A model generated the notes under the pieces. That model was not told the origin of the DNA, searched no databases, and worked only from the letters and a program-made list of their open reading frames with translations. The translations under genes were made by a program, and so were the position numbers. From an uncultured bacterium (GTDB taxonomy: Bacteria; Actinomycetota; Coriobacteriia; Coriobacteriales; Coriobacteriaceae): a stretch of DNA of 64,000 bases. Shown here piece by piece: positions 1 through 7,231 of this stretch. The stretch spans positions 1 to 64,000 of the forward strand of contig CAJMRE010000006.1 of assembly GCA_905215755.1 (NCBI GenBank), in the 5' to 3' direction. Every line of letters begins with the position of its first letter. Position 1 is the stretch's first letter.

Positions 1-17
1 CGTTGAGGGGGCGCACC

Positions 18-641
18 ATGACGCGCGATGAGTTTCTGGGCCGGTTGGGCGAGCTACTCGCCTGCCTGCCGGCCGAGCAGGTGGAGGAGACCAAGGCGTT
101 CTATGCGGAGGCCATCGCTGACCGCATGGAGGACGGTATGAGCGAGGAGGAGGCCGTGGCCGCCATGGGCACACCCGGCGAGGTGGCGGAGGCCACGCTC
201 GACGACCTGCCCGCCGTGCCGCGCGCGATCGCGAGGACGCGCCGGCGCAGCACCACGCTGCTGTGGGTGCTGACCATCGTGGGCTCCCCGGTGTGGGTGC
301 CGCTGCTCGCCGCCTTCGCCGCCGTGGCCGTCACGGTCTATATCTGCATCTGGCTGCTGGCACTCTGCGTGTGGATCGTCGCGGCGGCACTCGGGGGCGT
401 GGGCGTAGTTGAGCTCCTGCTTGCCGTAAGCGGCGTCACCATCGGCCACTTCCCGTACGCCCTCGCCTCGGCGGGCGTGGGGCTCGGCCTCGTCGGCGTG
501 GCGCTCTTCGTTGGTGCTGGCGCTTGGGCCGCCGCAAAACAAATTGCGCGCCTTTCGGCGCTCTGGGCGAGGAAGGCCGCCTCGCCCTTCTGGAAGGGCA
601 AGGGCGAGAAGGGCGGCGCTGCCGCGCATCTCGCGGCGTAG
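18..641 (+). CDS. HAAS domain (DUF1700) membrane protein
   Basis: The protein has 207 residues. Its N-terminal ~65 residues form the acidic helical HAAS signature (start MTRDEFLGRL, then an AMGTPGEVA turn), followed by several hydrophobic segments (about residues 85-120 and 125-170) and a basic tail. DUF1700/HAAS proteins usually sit beside a PadR regulator and a DUF4097 protein and are thought to take part in envelope-stress-type control; no catalytic function is known. I chose the ATG at 18 because GAGGGGG lies just upstream, although the frame stays open to a TTG at position 3. Any PadR partner would lie left of the window. The next gene begins 15 bases after this stop, so they are likely cotranscribed. 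Confidence 0.8.
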   Translation: MTRDEFLGRLGELLACLPAEQVEETKAFYAEAIADRMEDGMSEEEAVAAMGTPGEVAEATLDDLPAVPRAIARTRRRSTTLLWVLTIVGSPVWVPLLAAFAAVAVTVYICIWLLALCVWIVAAALGGVGVVELLLAVSGVTIGHFPYALASAGVGLGLVGVALFVGAGAWAAAKQIARLSALWARKAASPFWKGKGEKGGAAAHLAA

Positions 642-656
642 AAAGGAGTGAGTACC

Positions 657-911
657 ATGACCAGCGCGAAGAAGATCTACCTCGCCGTGGCGGGCGGGCT
701 CGTTGCCGCGGGTGTTGTCCTCGCGGGCATTGGCTTTATCGCTTCGGGCTTCGACCCGGCCGTGTTCACAACCAAAATCGACACGCGCGACAGCACCATC
801 GTGCTCGGCGGCGTCGAGGTGGACGACCCGATGGGCCTCCCCCTCATCGAGCAGCTCGCCAATCTGGGCGAGATCGACACCTCCGGCGTCGCGGATCCCG
901 CCGCGCCCTAG
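657..911 (+). CDS. Short membrane-anchored protein, probably truncated DUF4097-type partner
   Basis: This 84-residue protein has one N-terminal membrane segment (about residues 8-30) and a short extracytoplasmic part containing TRDSTIVLGGVEVD. The usual partner of a DUF1700 gene is a DUF4097 protein of roughly 250-350 residues with an N-terminal membrane anchor and a long beta-repeat domain. Here the protein stops after about 50 extracytoplasmic residues, so I infer a truncated version. AAAGGAG at 642-648 favours the ATG at 657 over the GTG at 648. It follows the HAAS gene directly. It could instead be a genuine small protein; the anchor is clear, the family assignment is not. Confidence 0.55.
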   Translation: MTSAKKIYLAVAGGLVAAGVVLAGIGFIASGFDPAVFTTKIDTRDSTIVLGGVEVDDPMGLPLIEQLANLGEIDTSGVADPAAP

Positions 912-1071
912 GCGCAGCGAGCCCGGGCGCTCTGCCCGCCAAGCTGCGTAAGCCGGCGAAACCCGAACCTCAACCTCTACGCAACTGGCCCCAAGCCTGC
1001 GCCGATTCGCTCTCGGCGCCGCGCGGGGGCCCGTGACGCATGCCCAAAAGGTATGAGGAGAAAGGAACGCG

Positions 1072-1167
1072 ATGACGACAACCACGCCCTTCCGCCTTCA
1101 TGGGGCCACGCGGGACCGGAAGCGACTGGGCCGTGCGGTGGGGCTGTGCTTGGATTGGCTACACTGA
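1072..1167 (+). pseudogene. 31-codon reading frame resembling a PspC N-terminus
   Basis: A strong ribosome site (AGGAGAAAGGAA, 1056-1067) precedes an ATG at 1072. The frame runs 31 codons to TGA at 1165. The peptide begins with FRLHGATRDRKRLG, which recalls the start of PspC-domain proteins (usually an L-x-R-S-x-x-D-R-x-[IL]-G-G-V pattern), but no membrane segment follows. PspC genes often sit downstream of DUF1700/DUF4097 pairs, so I infer the stump of a decayed third gene. The match is short and could be chance. The stretch 912-1071 before it contains nothing else I can support. Confidence 0.35.
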
Positions 1168-1252
1168 TATGGACAGTTCCGTGAGGGGCGCGAGAGACGG
1201 GACTCTGGGGAGATCTTCGAGGAGGAGTGTCTCGACTGGAAGCGCGGGTTCA

Positions 1253-2008
1253 GTGGAGCAGGAACCTAATCTCTATCTCTCCTGCTTTTTTGATTTGTTG
1301 AGAAGCCGGCATTTGGGGGGCATTTTGGATAGCGAACAGTTCAAACAAGAAGCTGAGAAAATAGAACAAAGCCTGAGTGCCTTGAGAGTCGCCGAGCGCA
1401 ATGCAGTGATTCCCTTCATGAACGGCGACTTTACCCAATGGGATCTATATCTGGCATCCTCCTCTGAGTATGCGATGAGACTGATAGACGGATTCATCTC
1501 CATGCTCGAGTCGAGGAATCTTGTTTGCGTCGCCCAGCTTCTCCGCGCACAGGTTGGAGTCTGCCTGCGGACATTCGCATTATTCGCCGCCGAAGACCAG
1601 GATGACTTTCTCAAGCAGGTGTTTCAAGGTGTGCCTGTGAACAAGCTGAAAGATTTCTCGGGTGAGAAGATGTCCGATGGAAGACTTCAAGACTTACTCG
1701 AGAAGTTCGATCCAAAGGTAAAAGATGTATACAAGGTGACGTCTGGATTCGTCCACTTCTCCATTGATGTTCTGCCGAGCATGGGTGTGCCTGGGGAGGG
1801 CTATGAGGTCGAGTTTAATTTTGGAGCCGAGCCCAACGAGAGAAACAATGCGCCTCTCGTGGAATGCGGCAAGGCGTTCTGCCACTATGTCGACCTGCAT
1901 CTCCAGATGCTCCATAAGGTGATTGCTTCGGATGAATGGTATGCCGATCGATTCCGTATCGATTCCGATGGTCCTGCAGACGAGGCCTCGAAAAGCGAGA
2001 AGGTGTAG
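1253..2008 (+). CDS. Hypothetical helical protein of unknown function
   Basis: I do not recognise this gene. From the GTG at 1253 it encodes about 251 residues, mostly amphipathic helix, with no signal peptide or membrane segment. Notable patches are LLRAQVGVCLRTFALFAAED in the first half and YKVTSGFVHFSIDVLPS in the second. The S-x-F-V-H pattern recalls HEPN-like and abortive-infection helical proteins, but that is only an impression. The frame is open further upstream to 1100, and no candidate start has a good ribosome site; an AGGAGGAG at 1219-1226 is too far from the chosen GTG. The coding sequence is visibly less GC-rich than its neighbours, which suggests transfer. Confidence 0.5.
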   Translation: MEQEPNLYLSCFFDLLRSRHLGGILDSEQFKQEAEKIEQSLSALRVAERNAVIPFMNGDFTQWDLYLASSSEYAMRLIDGFISMLESRNLVCVAQLLRAQVGVCLRTFALFAAEDQDDFLKQVFQGVPVNKLKDFSGEKMSDGRLQDLLEKFDPKVKDVYKVTSGFVHFSIDVLPSMGVPGEGYEVEFNFGAEPNERNNAPLVECGKAFCHYVDLHLQMLHKVIASDEWYADRFRIDSDGPADEASKSEKV

Positions 2009-2269
2009 GTCGAACGCATTGACGCTGCCTTGACAGCATCCCGATATGATAACGAATGGGAGGTTCCCTGCGAAATGTGCGCCTCTGTATATTCTCGCTA
2101 GGACGCCCTCGACCGATAAGGCATCGTTGAGTTCAATTTGAGTTCAGCTCGGGTGCCTGAAATCGCCCAACTCTGATAAAAGGGGAGACGACGGTACACC
2201 ACGTAGACGAGAGGCTATGGAAGTGCACGATTTGATTATATTGGCGCGCTAAACCGCCCCGCTGCCCAA

Positions 2270-2512
2270 CTTGAACTCCGCTCACGCGTGTATGGGGCTG
2301 CGAGAGGTAACGGCCTGCGGCCTCCTTTGTGTGCTCGATGATATCTTCGAGCATGCCGGGCATGGCGGAGACATTCGCTGCAATCCAGCCGTGTTCAAGC
2401 GCCGTTTCGGATAGGAGCGAGAGGGGGCTGTCTTGCCCGTTTCCCTTGCACCCGTAAAGATGGTTGACAGTTTGGGGTCTCCCGGGTCTTTAGCTTTTAC
2501 CGTGCTAGATGC
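2270..2512 (-). pseudogene. Remnant of an AAA ATPase related to the intact gene at 51087-52187
   Basis: Reading the minus strand across one frameshift gives KLSTIFTGARETGKTA (Walker A, about 2432-2470) and then ALEHGWIAANVSAMPGMLED (about 2340-2400). The intact ATPase at 51087-52187 reads ELTSIFSGARGTGKTA and ESHGWIAVKTTALPGMLEE at the same spacing. The remnant loses similarity after about 90 residues and has no start, Walker B or C-terminal domain. It is therefore a decayed third member of a family that has two intact copies in this window. The stretch 2009-2269 shows no other feature I can name. Confidence 0.65.
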
Positions 2513-2532
2513 CTCATGGAAACTGTTGGACT

Positions 2533-3034
2533 TTAATCAGACAGACCCAGCATGTCGTTTTCCTCCATGAGGACATCGGCTAAAACCGCAACACCTATGC
2601 TTGTTTAAGCAAACTTCCTGATAGTCGTGGAGCTGCTGTAGCCCGACATGCAGGACATCGCTCGGCTTAAACACCGGATGCCGCATCCGCGAAACGAGTT
2701 GCGGTGCACCCTGTTCCAAAAGGTTGCCAAGTACCATGGCGTGAGCGTTGGGGTAGCCATCATTCAGCGTGGATACATCCGGATGCGCATAGATCCAGAC
2801 GATTCCAACGTTCTCGTATTTCCCGTGCAGGTAATCGAAGAGGGCAAGCGACGCCATACAGTTGCCGCCGACGGTCACGACTCTGTCGGGGTTTTCTGCC
2901 GTAAGCTTCCTCTGCGCATCCTGAATTCCCGCCAGGACTTCGTCCTCGGCGCAGATGCGAACTGCCTCCCATTTCTCATGTCCAAGTTTTGGGACGCGTT
3001 TCGCAATGCCGAGTGGGACCCCTGGACAGTCGGA
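2533..3034 (-). pseudogene. Arginase/agmatinase-family remnant
   Basis: The minus-strand frame contains RVVTVGGNCMASLALFDYL and then GIVWIYAHPDVSTLN, the arginase-fold pattern (GG-x-H/C near the first strand, then W-x-D-A-H-x-D). Here the first metal-binding Asp is Tyr (IYAHPD), so the site is probably dead. The first ~60-100 residues are absent: the frame opens right after the histidine-kinase stop TGA at 3035-3037 and has no start codon. Near 2585 the frame shifts; the shifted frame reads IGVAVLADVLMEENDMLGLS to a TAA at 2533, well short of a full C-terminus. It has lost both ends, the reading frame and at least one ligand. Confidence 0.65.
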
Positions 3035-4174
3035 TCACGTGGTGGCCCCCTTTGAGAGGGTCACGAGCATGGTGGTCCCGTTCTCGGAACTTGTTTCAAC
3101 CTCTACCGTGCCACCGTGAAGCGTTGCAATCTCCCAAACGAGCGCTAGTCCGAGTCCTGCGCCGCCGTATGCCCTGCTGCGGGATTTGTCTAGGCGAAAG
3201 AACGGTTGGAAGATGCTCTCACGGTACTGCTTGGGTATTCCCGGGCCCTCATCTTTGACTCGCAGGAGCACATGGCTGTCGCTGTCGCTGATGGAGACGT
3301 TGACAGTCGAGCCGGAGCGGCTGTAACGGATGGCGTTTTCGGTCAAGTTAAACACCAGCCGATAGAGGAGCGCATCGTTCCCGATTACTAAAGCGTCTCC
3401 AGCACAATTGAGGGCTATGCCCTTATTCTCGGCAAGTGGCGCAAGGTCGGTGAGGACCTCTTCGGACAAGGGACCAAGTTCAACATCGTCCTCGCAAGGA
3501 ACGCTGCGGAGCTCACTCATCTCGAGCAACACCTTGGTCATCCGAGACATGCGCTCGGTTTGTTCTTGTAGCAGGCCGAGCAACTCGGCTGTTTCGGGTT
3601 GTAAGTTGGAGCGCTCGGAGACAAACAGTTCGATCTGTGCCTGCATAAGGGCGAGCGGGGTTCGCAGCTCGTGCGCGGCGTTGCCGGTAAATTGACGCTG
3701 TGCAGAGAACCCTTCGCCAAGACGGGCGATCATGTCGTTGAAAGAGGCGCTGCATCGTTGTAGCTCGGTGGGCACATCTTCACTGAGTCTGATTTCGCTT
3801 AGGTTGTCAGGCTGCACACGCTCAACCTGGTCTGCAAAAGCCCGTAGCGGTTTGAGTGCACGGCCGCTCACAAAGTATGCCAGCACGCCGCCAAGGAGTG
3901 TGACTCCAGCCGTGATGCGCCAGGCTGTCGTGCCAAAAGACTCCTGTGCGTCGTTTACGACGATCGTAACCTCGTTATCGAGGGTCGCTTTCGTTGGGTC
4001 GAACGCCTGGGGCGAATCTTCGCCGGTTGCGGTAAAGGCCGAGATGTCACTGCCGATGGCATCCATGTAGCGCATGCCCGTATAGCCGACCAGGCAGTTC
4101 GTCAGCACGCATGCCGCACACGTGAGCAGTGCCGTCATGATCGTTATGCGCCATTGCAGCGAAAGCCTTTTCAT
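3035..4174 (-). CDS. Sensor histidine kinase (OmpR-partner class)
   Basis: This 379-residue membrane kinase senses an extracytoplasmic signal and phosphorylates the response regulator encoded upstream. Two membrane segments (about residues 10-30 and 84-103) flank a ~50-residue external loop. A HAMP-like linker follows, then HisKA with the phospho-acceptor at about H168 (NAAHELRTP), an N-box around N280 (NLTENAIRYS), and G-boxes DEGPGIP and GGAGLGLALV. All key residues are present. Its ATG overlaps the regulator stop by four bases (ATGA), so translation is probably coupled. The pair lies divergent from the redox operon starting at 4936, its most likely target. The short sensor loop gives no ligand clue. 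Confidence 0.9.
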   Translation of the reverse strand: MKRLSLQWRITIMTALLTCAACVLTNCLVGYTGMRYMDAIGSDISAFTATGEDSPQAFDPTKATLDNEVTIVVNDAQESFGTTAWRITAGVTLLGGVLAYFVSGRALKPLRAFADQVERVQPDNLSEIRLSEDVPTELQRCSASFNDMIARLGEGFSAQRQFTGNAAHELRTPLALMQAQIELFVSERSNLQPETAELLGLLQEQTERMSRMTKVLLEMSELRSVPCEDDVELGPLSEEVLTDLAPLAENKGIALNCAGDALVIGNDALLYRLVFNLTENAIRYSRSGSTVNVSISDSDSHVLLRVKDEGPGIPKQYRESIFQPFFRLDKSRSRAYGGAGLGLALVWEIATLHGGTVEVETSSENGTTMLVTLSKGATT

Positions 4175-4845
4175 TCACTGTCCTCCATAACGTAGCCCTC
4201 TCCAATCCGATTGCGAATCGGGTCGTATCCCAAAGCGCTGCGCAACTTTTTTCGGAGCGACGAGATATGAACGCGGGTTGCGTTGCTAAAGCTGTTCACG
4301 CTGCTATCCCAAACGTGCTCGATAAGCTCCTCCTGGCTTACCGGTCGCCCCTGATTAAGCATCAGGTATTCCAAGATTCCCGTTTCCTTGCGCGTAAGAG
4401 ATAAAGCCTCGCTGTCCACGGAAGCGATGCGCGCCTTGGTGTCAAAGCGGAGCTTTCCGCAGGTTAAGACTATGTCGCTTTGTGTGAAGCGTCTGAGGGT
4501 AAGGCTGCGAATCCTTGCCGCAAGCTCGTCCAGATGAAACGGCTTGGTGAGGTAATCGTTGGCGCCGGCATCGAGTCCGGCGACTTTGTCGGATACTTCG
4601 CCACGTGCGGACAGAATCAGCACCTTGGTCTCGCAGTCAGTTTTCCTAAGTTCCCCGAGTACGGTCATGCCGTCGATGCGGGGAAGGTTGAGGTCGAGTA
4701 CCACGAGGTCGAAGGCCTCAACGTCCAGTAGGTCGAGCGCCTCCTGTCCGTCGTGACAGCAGTCGACGCTGTACGCCAAGTTTCGCAAGCTGCGCGCGAT
4801 TGCGTCACACAGCGCCCGCTCGTCCTCGACGATCAAAATACGCAT
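4171..4845 (-). CDS. OmpR-family response regulator
   Basis: This 224-residue two-domain regulator has a receiver domain with the acidic pair near E7/D8 (ILIVEDE), phospho-acceptor about D51 (VVLDLNLP) and the conserved Lys near 102 (DYLTKPF). The C-terminal winged helix covers roughly residues 130-222. I start at the ATG at 4845 because AAGGAG lies seven bases upstream; an in-frame ATG at 4863 lacks a ribosome site. It is first in a two-gene operon with the kinase. The ~90 bases to the divergent redox operon presumably hold both promoters, so the regulator may bind there, but I do not see a clear direct repeat. Confidence 0.9.
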   Translation of the reverse strand: MRILIVEDERALCDAIARSLRNLAYSVDCCHDGQEALDLLDVEAFDLVVLDLNLPRIDGMTVLGELRKTDCETKVLILSARGEVSDKVAGLDAGANDYLTKPFHLDELAARIRSLTLRRFTQSDIVLTCGKLRFDTKARIASVDSEALSLTRKETGILEYLMLNQGRPVSQEELIEHVWDSSVNSFSNATRVHISSLRKKLRSALGYDPIRNRIGEGYVMEDSE

Positions 4846-4935
4846 AACAGTCTCCTTGCACATTTCAAATCGCGCTTAACACGGATTTTATAGCCGATAT
4901 GGTCCAATGGTCGCGTAACGAAAGGAGTGGTCAGG

Positions 4936-5082
4936 TTGTTCAAAGCGGTAAAACCCGTGGTACAGGTCGCTTTGTTGATCGTCGGAATTGCCATGGTGTG
5001 CTTTGGCGTTATGCGTGGCGAGGCGGATGCCGTGCTGGCCAAAGCGATTAGGCTGTGCTTGGAGTGTATCGGAATTGGATAA
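4936..5082 (+). CDS. CD1871A-like CXXC mini-protein
   Basis: A 48-residue protein with one membrane segment (about residues 9-30) and a conserved tail ending RLCLECIGIG with a CxxC pair. It resembles the small CD1871A-type CXXC proteins that clostridia and relatives encode beside membrane ferredoxins and thioredoxin-like proteins; the same neighbours occur here. The role is not established; the cysteine pair suggests thiol exchange or metal binding at the membrane. AAAGGAG at 4921-4927 is eight bases before a TTG at 4936, which I take as the start; a GTG at 4927 overlaps the ribosome site. Its last codons overlap the TTG start of the next gene, so translation is likely coupled. Confidence 0.7.
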   Translation: MFKAVKPVVQVALLIVGIAMVCFGVMRGEADAVLAKAIRLCLECIGIG

Positions 5083-5977
5083 AAGAGAAAACACTGCGTC
5101 GCATGTTTTGGCTCGATTTCGCGGATTCATTCAGGCGGCGGCGACGCTTGTCACCAACATTCACCTGCCAAACTTTGCCAAAGGCGGTATCTATCAGGGC
5201 GCGGGAAAAACAGTCTGCGTACCTGGACTTAACTGCTATTCGTGCCCCGCGGCATCGGGTGCGTGCCCCATCGGGTCGTTCCAGTCGGTGGTAGGTTCAT
5301 CCAAGTTCAACTTTTCTTACTATGTCACCGGTACGCTCATTTTGCTCGGCGTGCTGCTGGGACGCTTTGTATGCGGCTTTCTGTGCCCATTTGGCTGGCT
5401 GCAGGAGCTGCTTCGTAAGATTCCCGGCAAAAAGCTTTCCACGAAAAAGCTTAAGCCGCTCACGTACATCAAATACGTTGTGCTGCTGTTTGCCGTGGTG
5501 CTGCTGCCCGTCTTGGTGGTTAACGACGTGGGCATGGGCGACCCATTCTTTTGCAAGTACATCTGTCCGCAGGGTGTGCTCGAGGGCGCCATTCCGCTGG
5601 CAATTACCAACGCCGGCATTCGATCTGCGTTGGGACATCTCTTTACTTGGAAACTTGTCGTTCTCATTGCCGTGGTAGTGCTGAGCGTTTTGTTCTACCG
5701 CCCCTTCTGCAAATGGATTTGTCCACTCGGCGCATTCTATGCGCTCATGAATAAGGTATCCCTACTGGGGATTCGGGTTGACGCATGCAAATGTGTCTCG
5801 TGCGGCAAGTGTTCAAGGGTTTGTCAGATGGACGTTGATGTGGTCCGCGCGCCCAATCATGCCGAATGTATCCGGTGCGGAAAGTGCATCGGGGCCTGTC
5901 CCGTCGATGCCATCAGCTATCGCTATGGCCTGGATGTGTCGGCGGAAAAGCTTCCCTTGACCGCTGATAAAAAGTAA
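5075..5977 (+). CDS. Membrane-bound 4Fe-4S polyferredoxin (NapH/YccM-like)
   Basis: This 300-residue protein has about five membrane segments and cysteine clusters between them: CYSCPAASGACP near the N-terminus, CGFLCPFGW, CKYICPQG and CKWICPLGA, then two ferredoxin motifs at the C-terminus (CVSCGKCSRVC and CIRCGKCIGACP). Proteins of this type pass electrons across or along the membrane. Between a CXXC mini-protein and a thioredoxin-like lipoprotein, the likely task is reducing an extracytoplasmic thiol partner; that is inference. I start at the TTG at 5075, which overlaps the previous stop and has GGAG ten bases upstream. The frame extends further upstream, but that part is the out-of-frame mini-protein gene. 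Confidence 0.85.
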   Translation: MDKRENTASHVLARFRGFIQAAATLVTNIHLPNFAKGGIYQGAGKTVCVPGLNCYSCPAASGACPIGSFQSVVGSSKFNFSYYVTGTLILLGVLLGRFVCGFLCPFGWLQELLRKIPGKKLSTKKLKPLTYIKYVVLLFAVVLLPVLVVNDVGMGDPFFCKYICPQGVLEGAIPLAITNAGIRSALGHLFTWKLVVLIAVVVLSVLFYRPFCKWICPLGAFYALMNKVSLLGIRVDACKCVSCGKCSRVCQMDVDVVRAPNHAECIRCGKCIGACPVDAISYRYGLDVSAEKLPLTADKK

Positions 5978-6006
5978 ACAAGCTTCGACAAAACGGAGGA
6001 ATGACC

Positions 6007-6978
6007 ATGAAGCTTTCTAAGATTGCGGTCCTGTTTATGGTGCCGGTATTGGCCTTGTGCCTTGTGGCATGTTCGGCGCCCGGTGGCAATGCGAGCGAAT
6101 CTGCGGGCTCCGATCCTAAGATTGCAGAACTCACTGCGCAGAAGCCGACCAATGCCGACGAGGCCGCTGAGCTGTATGCAAAACTCATGCAAAAGGAGAA
6201 CGATATCTTTTCGAGTGATAACGCGCTGTGGGAAAAGGTATTCAATGCGGCAAATAAAGACTCGGCAATGATTGAGGACGGCAGCAATTACGGCGATTTC
6301 CTGCTCAAGACCATCGACGGCGCCAAGGATGAGTTCACGGCGGATGAGCTTAAGACGCTCAAGGCCGGTGCGCAGCAGATCAAGGAAATCGAGGACAAGC
6401 TCGAGAGCTTGGAGAAGGAGTTCCCCGGCTGTGGAAGCACGCCGAGCGCAGGCGAGAGCGTCGATGCTTCGACCGCTGGCATGACGGCTGGTGCCAATGC
6501 TTCGAGCGAGGCGACGAAGTTCCCCAGCTTTACGGGCAAGGACCTGGACGGCAACGACGTGAGCAGCGACGAGCTGTTCTCTAAGAACAAGGTTACCGTC
6601 ATGAACTTCTGGTTCACCACTTGCAAGCCGTGCGTGGGTGAGTTGGGCGATCTTGAGAAACTGAATCAGGAGCTTGCAAAGAAGGGCGGCCAGGTCGTGG
6701 GCGTCAATTCCTTTACGCTCGATGGCAACAAGGGCGAGATTGCAGATGCCAAGGACGTGCTGAGCAAGAAGGGCGTGACATATAAGAACATCTGGTTCAA
6801 GTCGGATAGCGAGGCCGGTAAGTTCACGTCAAATTTGTTCTCGTTCCCGACAACGTATGTCATCGATCAGAATGGCAACATCGTAGGGGAGCCCATCGTG
6901 GGAGCCATCAGCTCCGCCGAGCAGCGTGCAGCACTCAACAAACTTATCGACCAGGCGATTGCGAATAGCGAGCAGTAG
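6007..6978 (+). CDS. TlpA-like thioredoxin-fold lipoprotein
   Basis: The 323-residue protein starts with a lipoprotein signal and a lipobox ending LVAC (Cys about 20). A charged helical region of ~120 residues follows, then a C-terminal thioredoxin fold of the TlpA/ResA type with active site FTTCKPCVGE and the cis-Pro strand FSFPTTYVID. It should be anchored outside the membrane and reduce disulfides. It is third in the redox operon, 29 bases after the polyferredoxin, which could supply its electrons. GGAGGA at 5995-6000 fits the ATG at 6007 better than the ATG at 6001. The helical N-terminal extension is longer than in typical TlpA proteins and unrecognised. Confidence 0.85.
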   Translation: MKLSKIAVLFMVPVLALCLVACSAPGGNASESAGSDPKIAELTAQKPTNADEAAELYAKLMQKENDIFSSDNALWEKVFNAANKDSAMIEDGSNYGDFLLKTIDGAKDEFTADELKTLKAGAQQIKEIEDKLESLEKEFPGCGSTPSAGESVDASTAGMTAGANASSEATKFPSFTGKDLDGNDVSSDELFSKNKVTVMNFWFTTCKPCVGELGDLEKLNQELAKKGGQVVGVNSFTLDGNKGEIADAKDVLSKKGVTYKNIWFKSDSEAGKFTSNLFSFPTTYVIDQNGNIVGEPIVGAISSAEQRAALNKLIDQAIANSEQ

Positions 6979-7057
6979 AAGACGCGTAAAGCATGGCGAG
7001 GATCGTGTGTCGCTGTGCGAAGTAGTCCGCTACCTTTCAAGATAAGCTCCAGCATAT

Positions 7058-7085
7058 AGAGGTCCCGCTCGGGACCTCTTCTTTT
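7058..7085 (+). terminator. Rho-independent terminator of the redox operon
   Basis: A perfect 9-bp stem AGAGGTCCC/GGGACCTCT with a GCTC loop is followed by TCTTTT. It lies 80 bases after the lipoprotein stop and before the promoter region of the ABC transporter. Confidence 0.85.
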
Positions 7086-7231
7086 GGGCGCCGTCCCGTT
7101 CGTTTTTTGGCGCGGTTCGTTACATTCCTCATTGGCGCTGGTAAAAAATGGGGATATAGTAGGACAAACGCGTCGAATACGAACGGCGGAGGAGAGCGGG
7201 CAGGGTGCCCGCGCAGGAGAGGTTGCCGTCC

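Noticed and set aside
2648..3055. Plus-strand frame in the arginase remnant
   Set aside because: The minus strand carries recognisable arginase motifs; the plus frame is its shadow.
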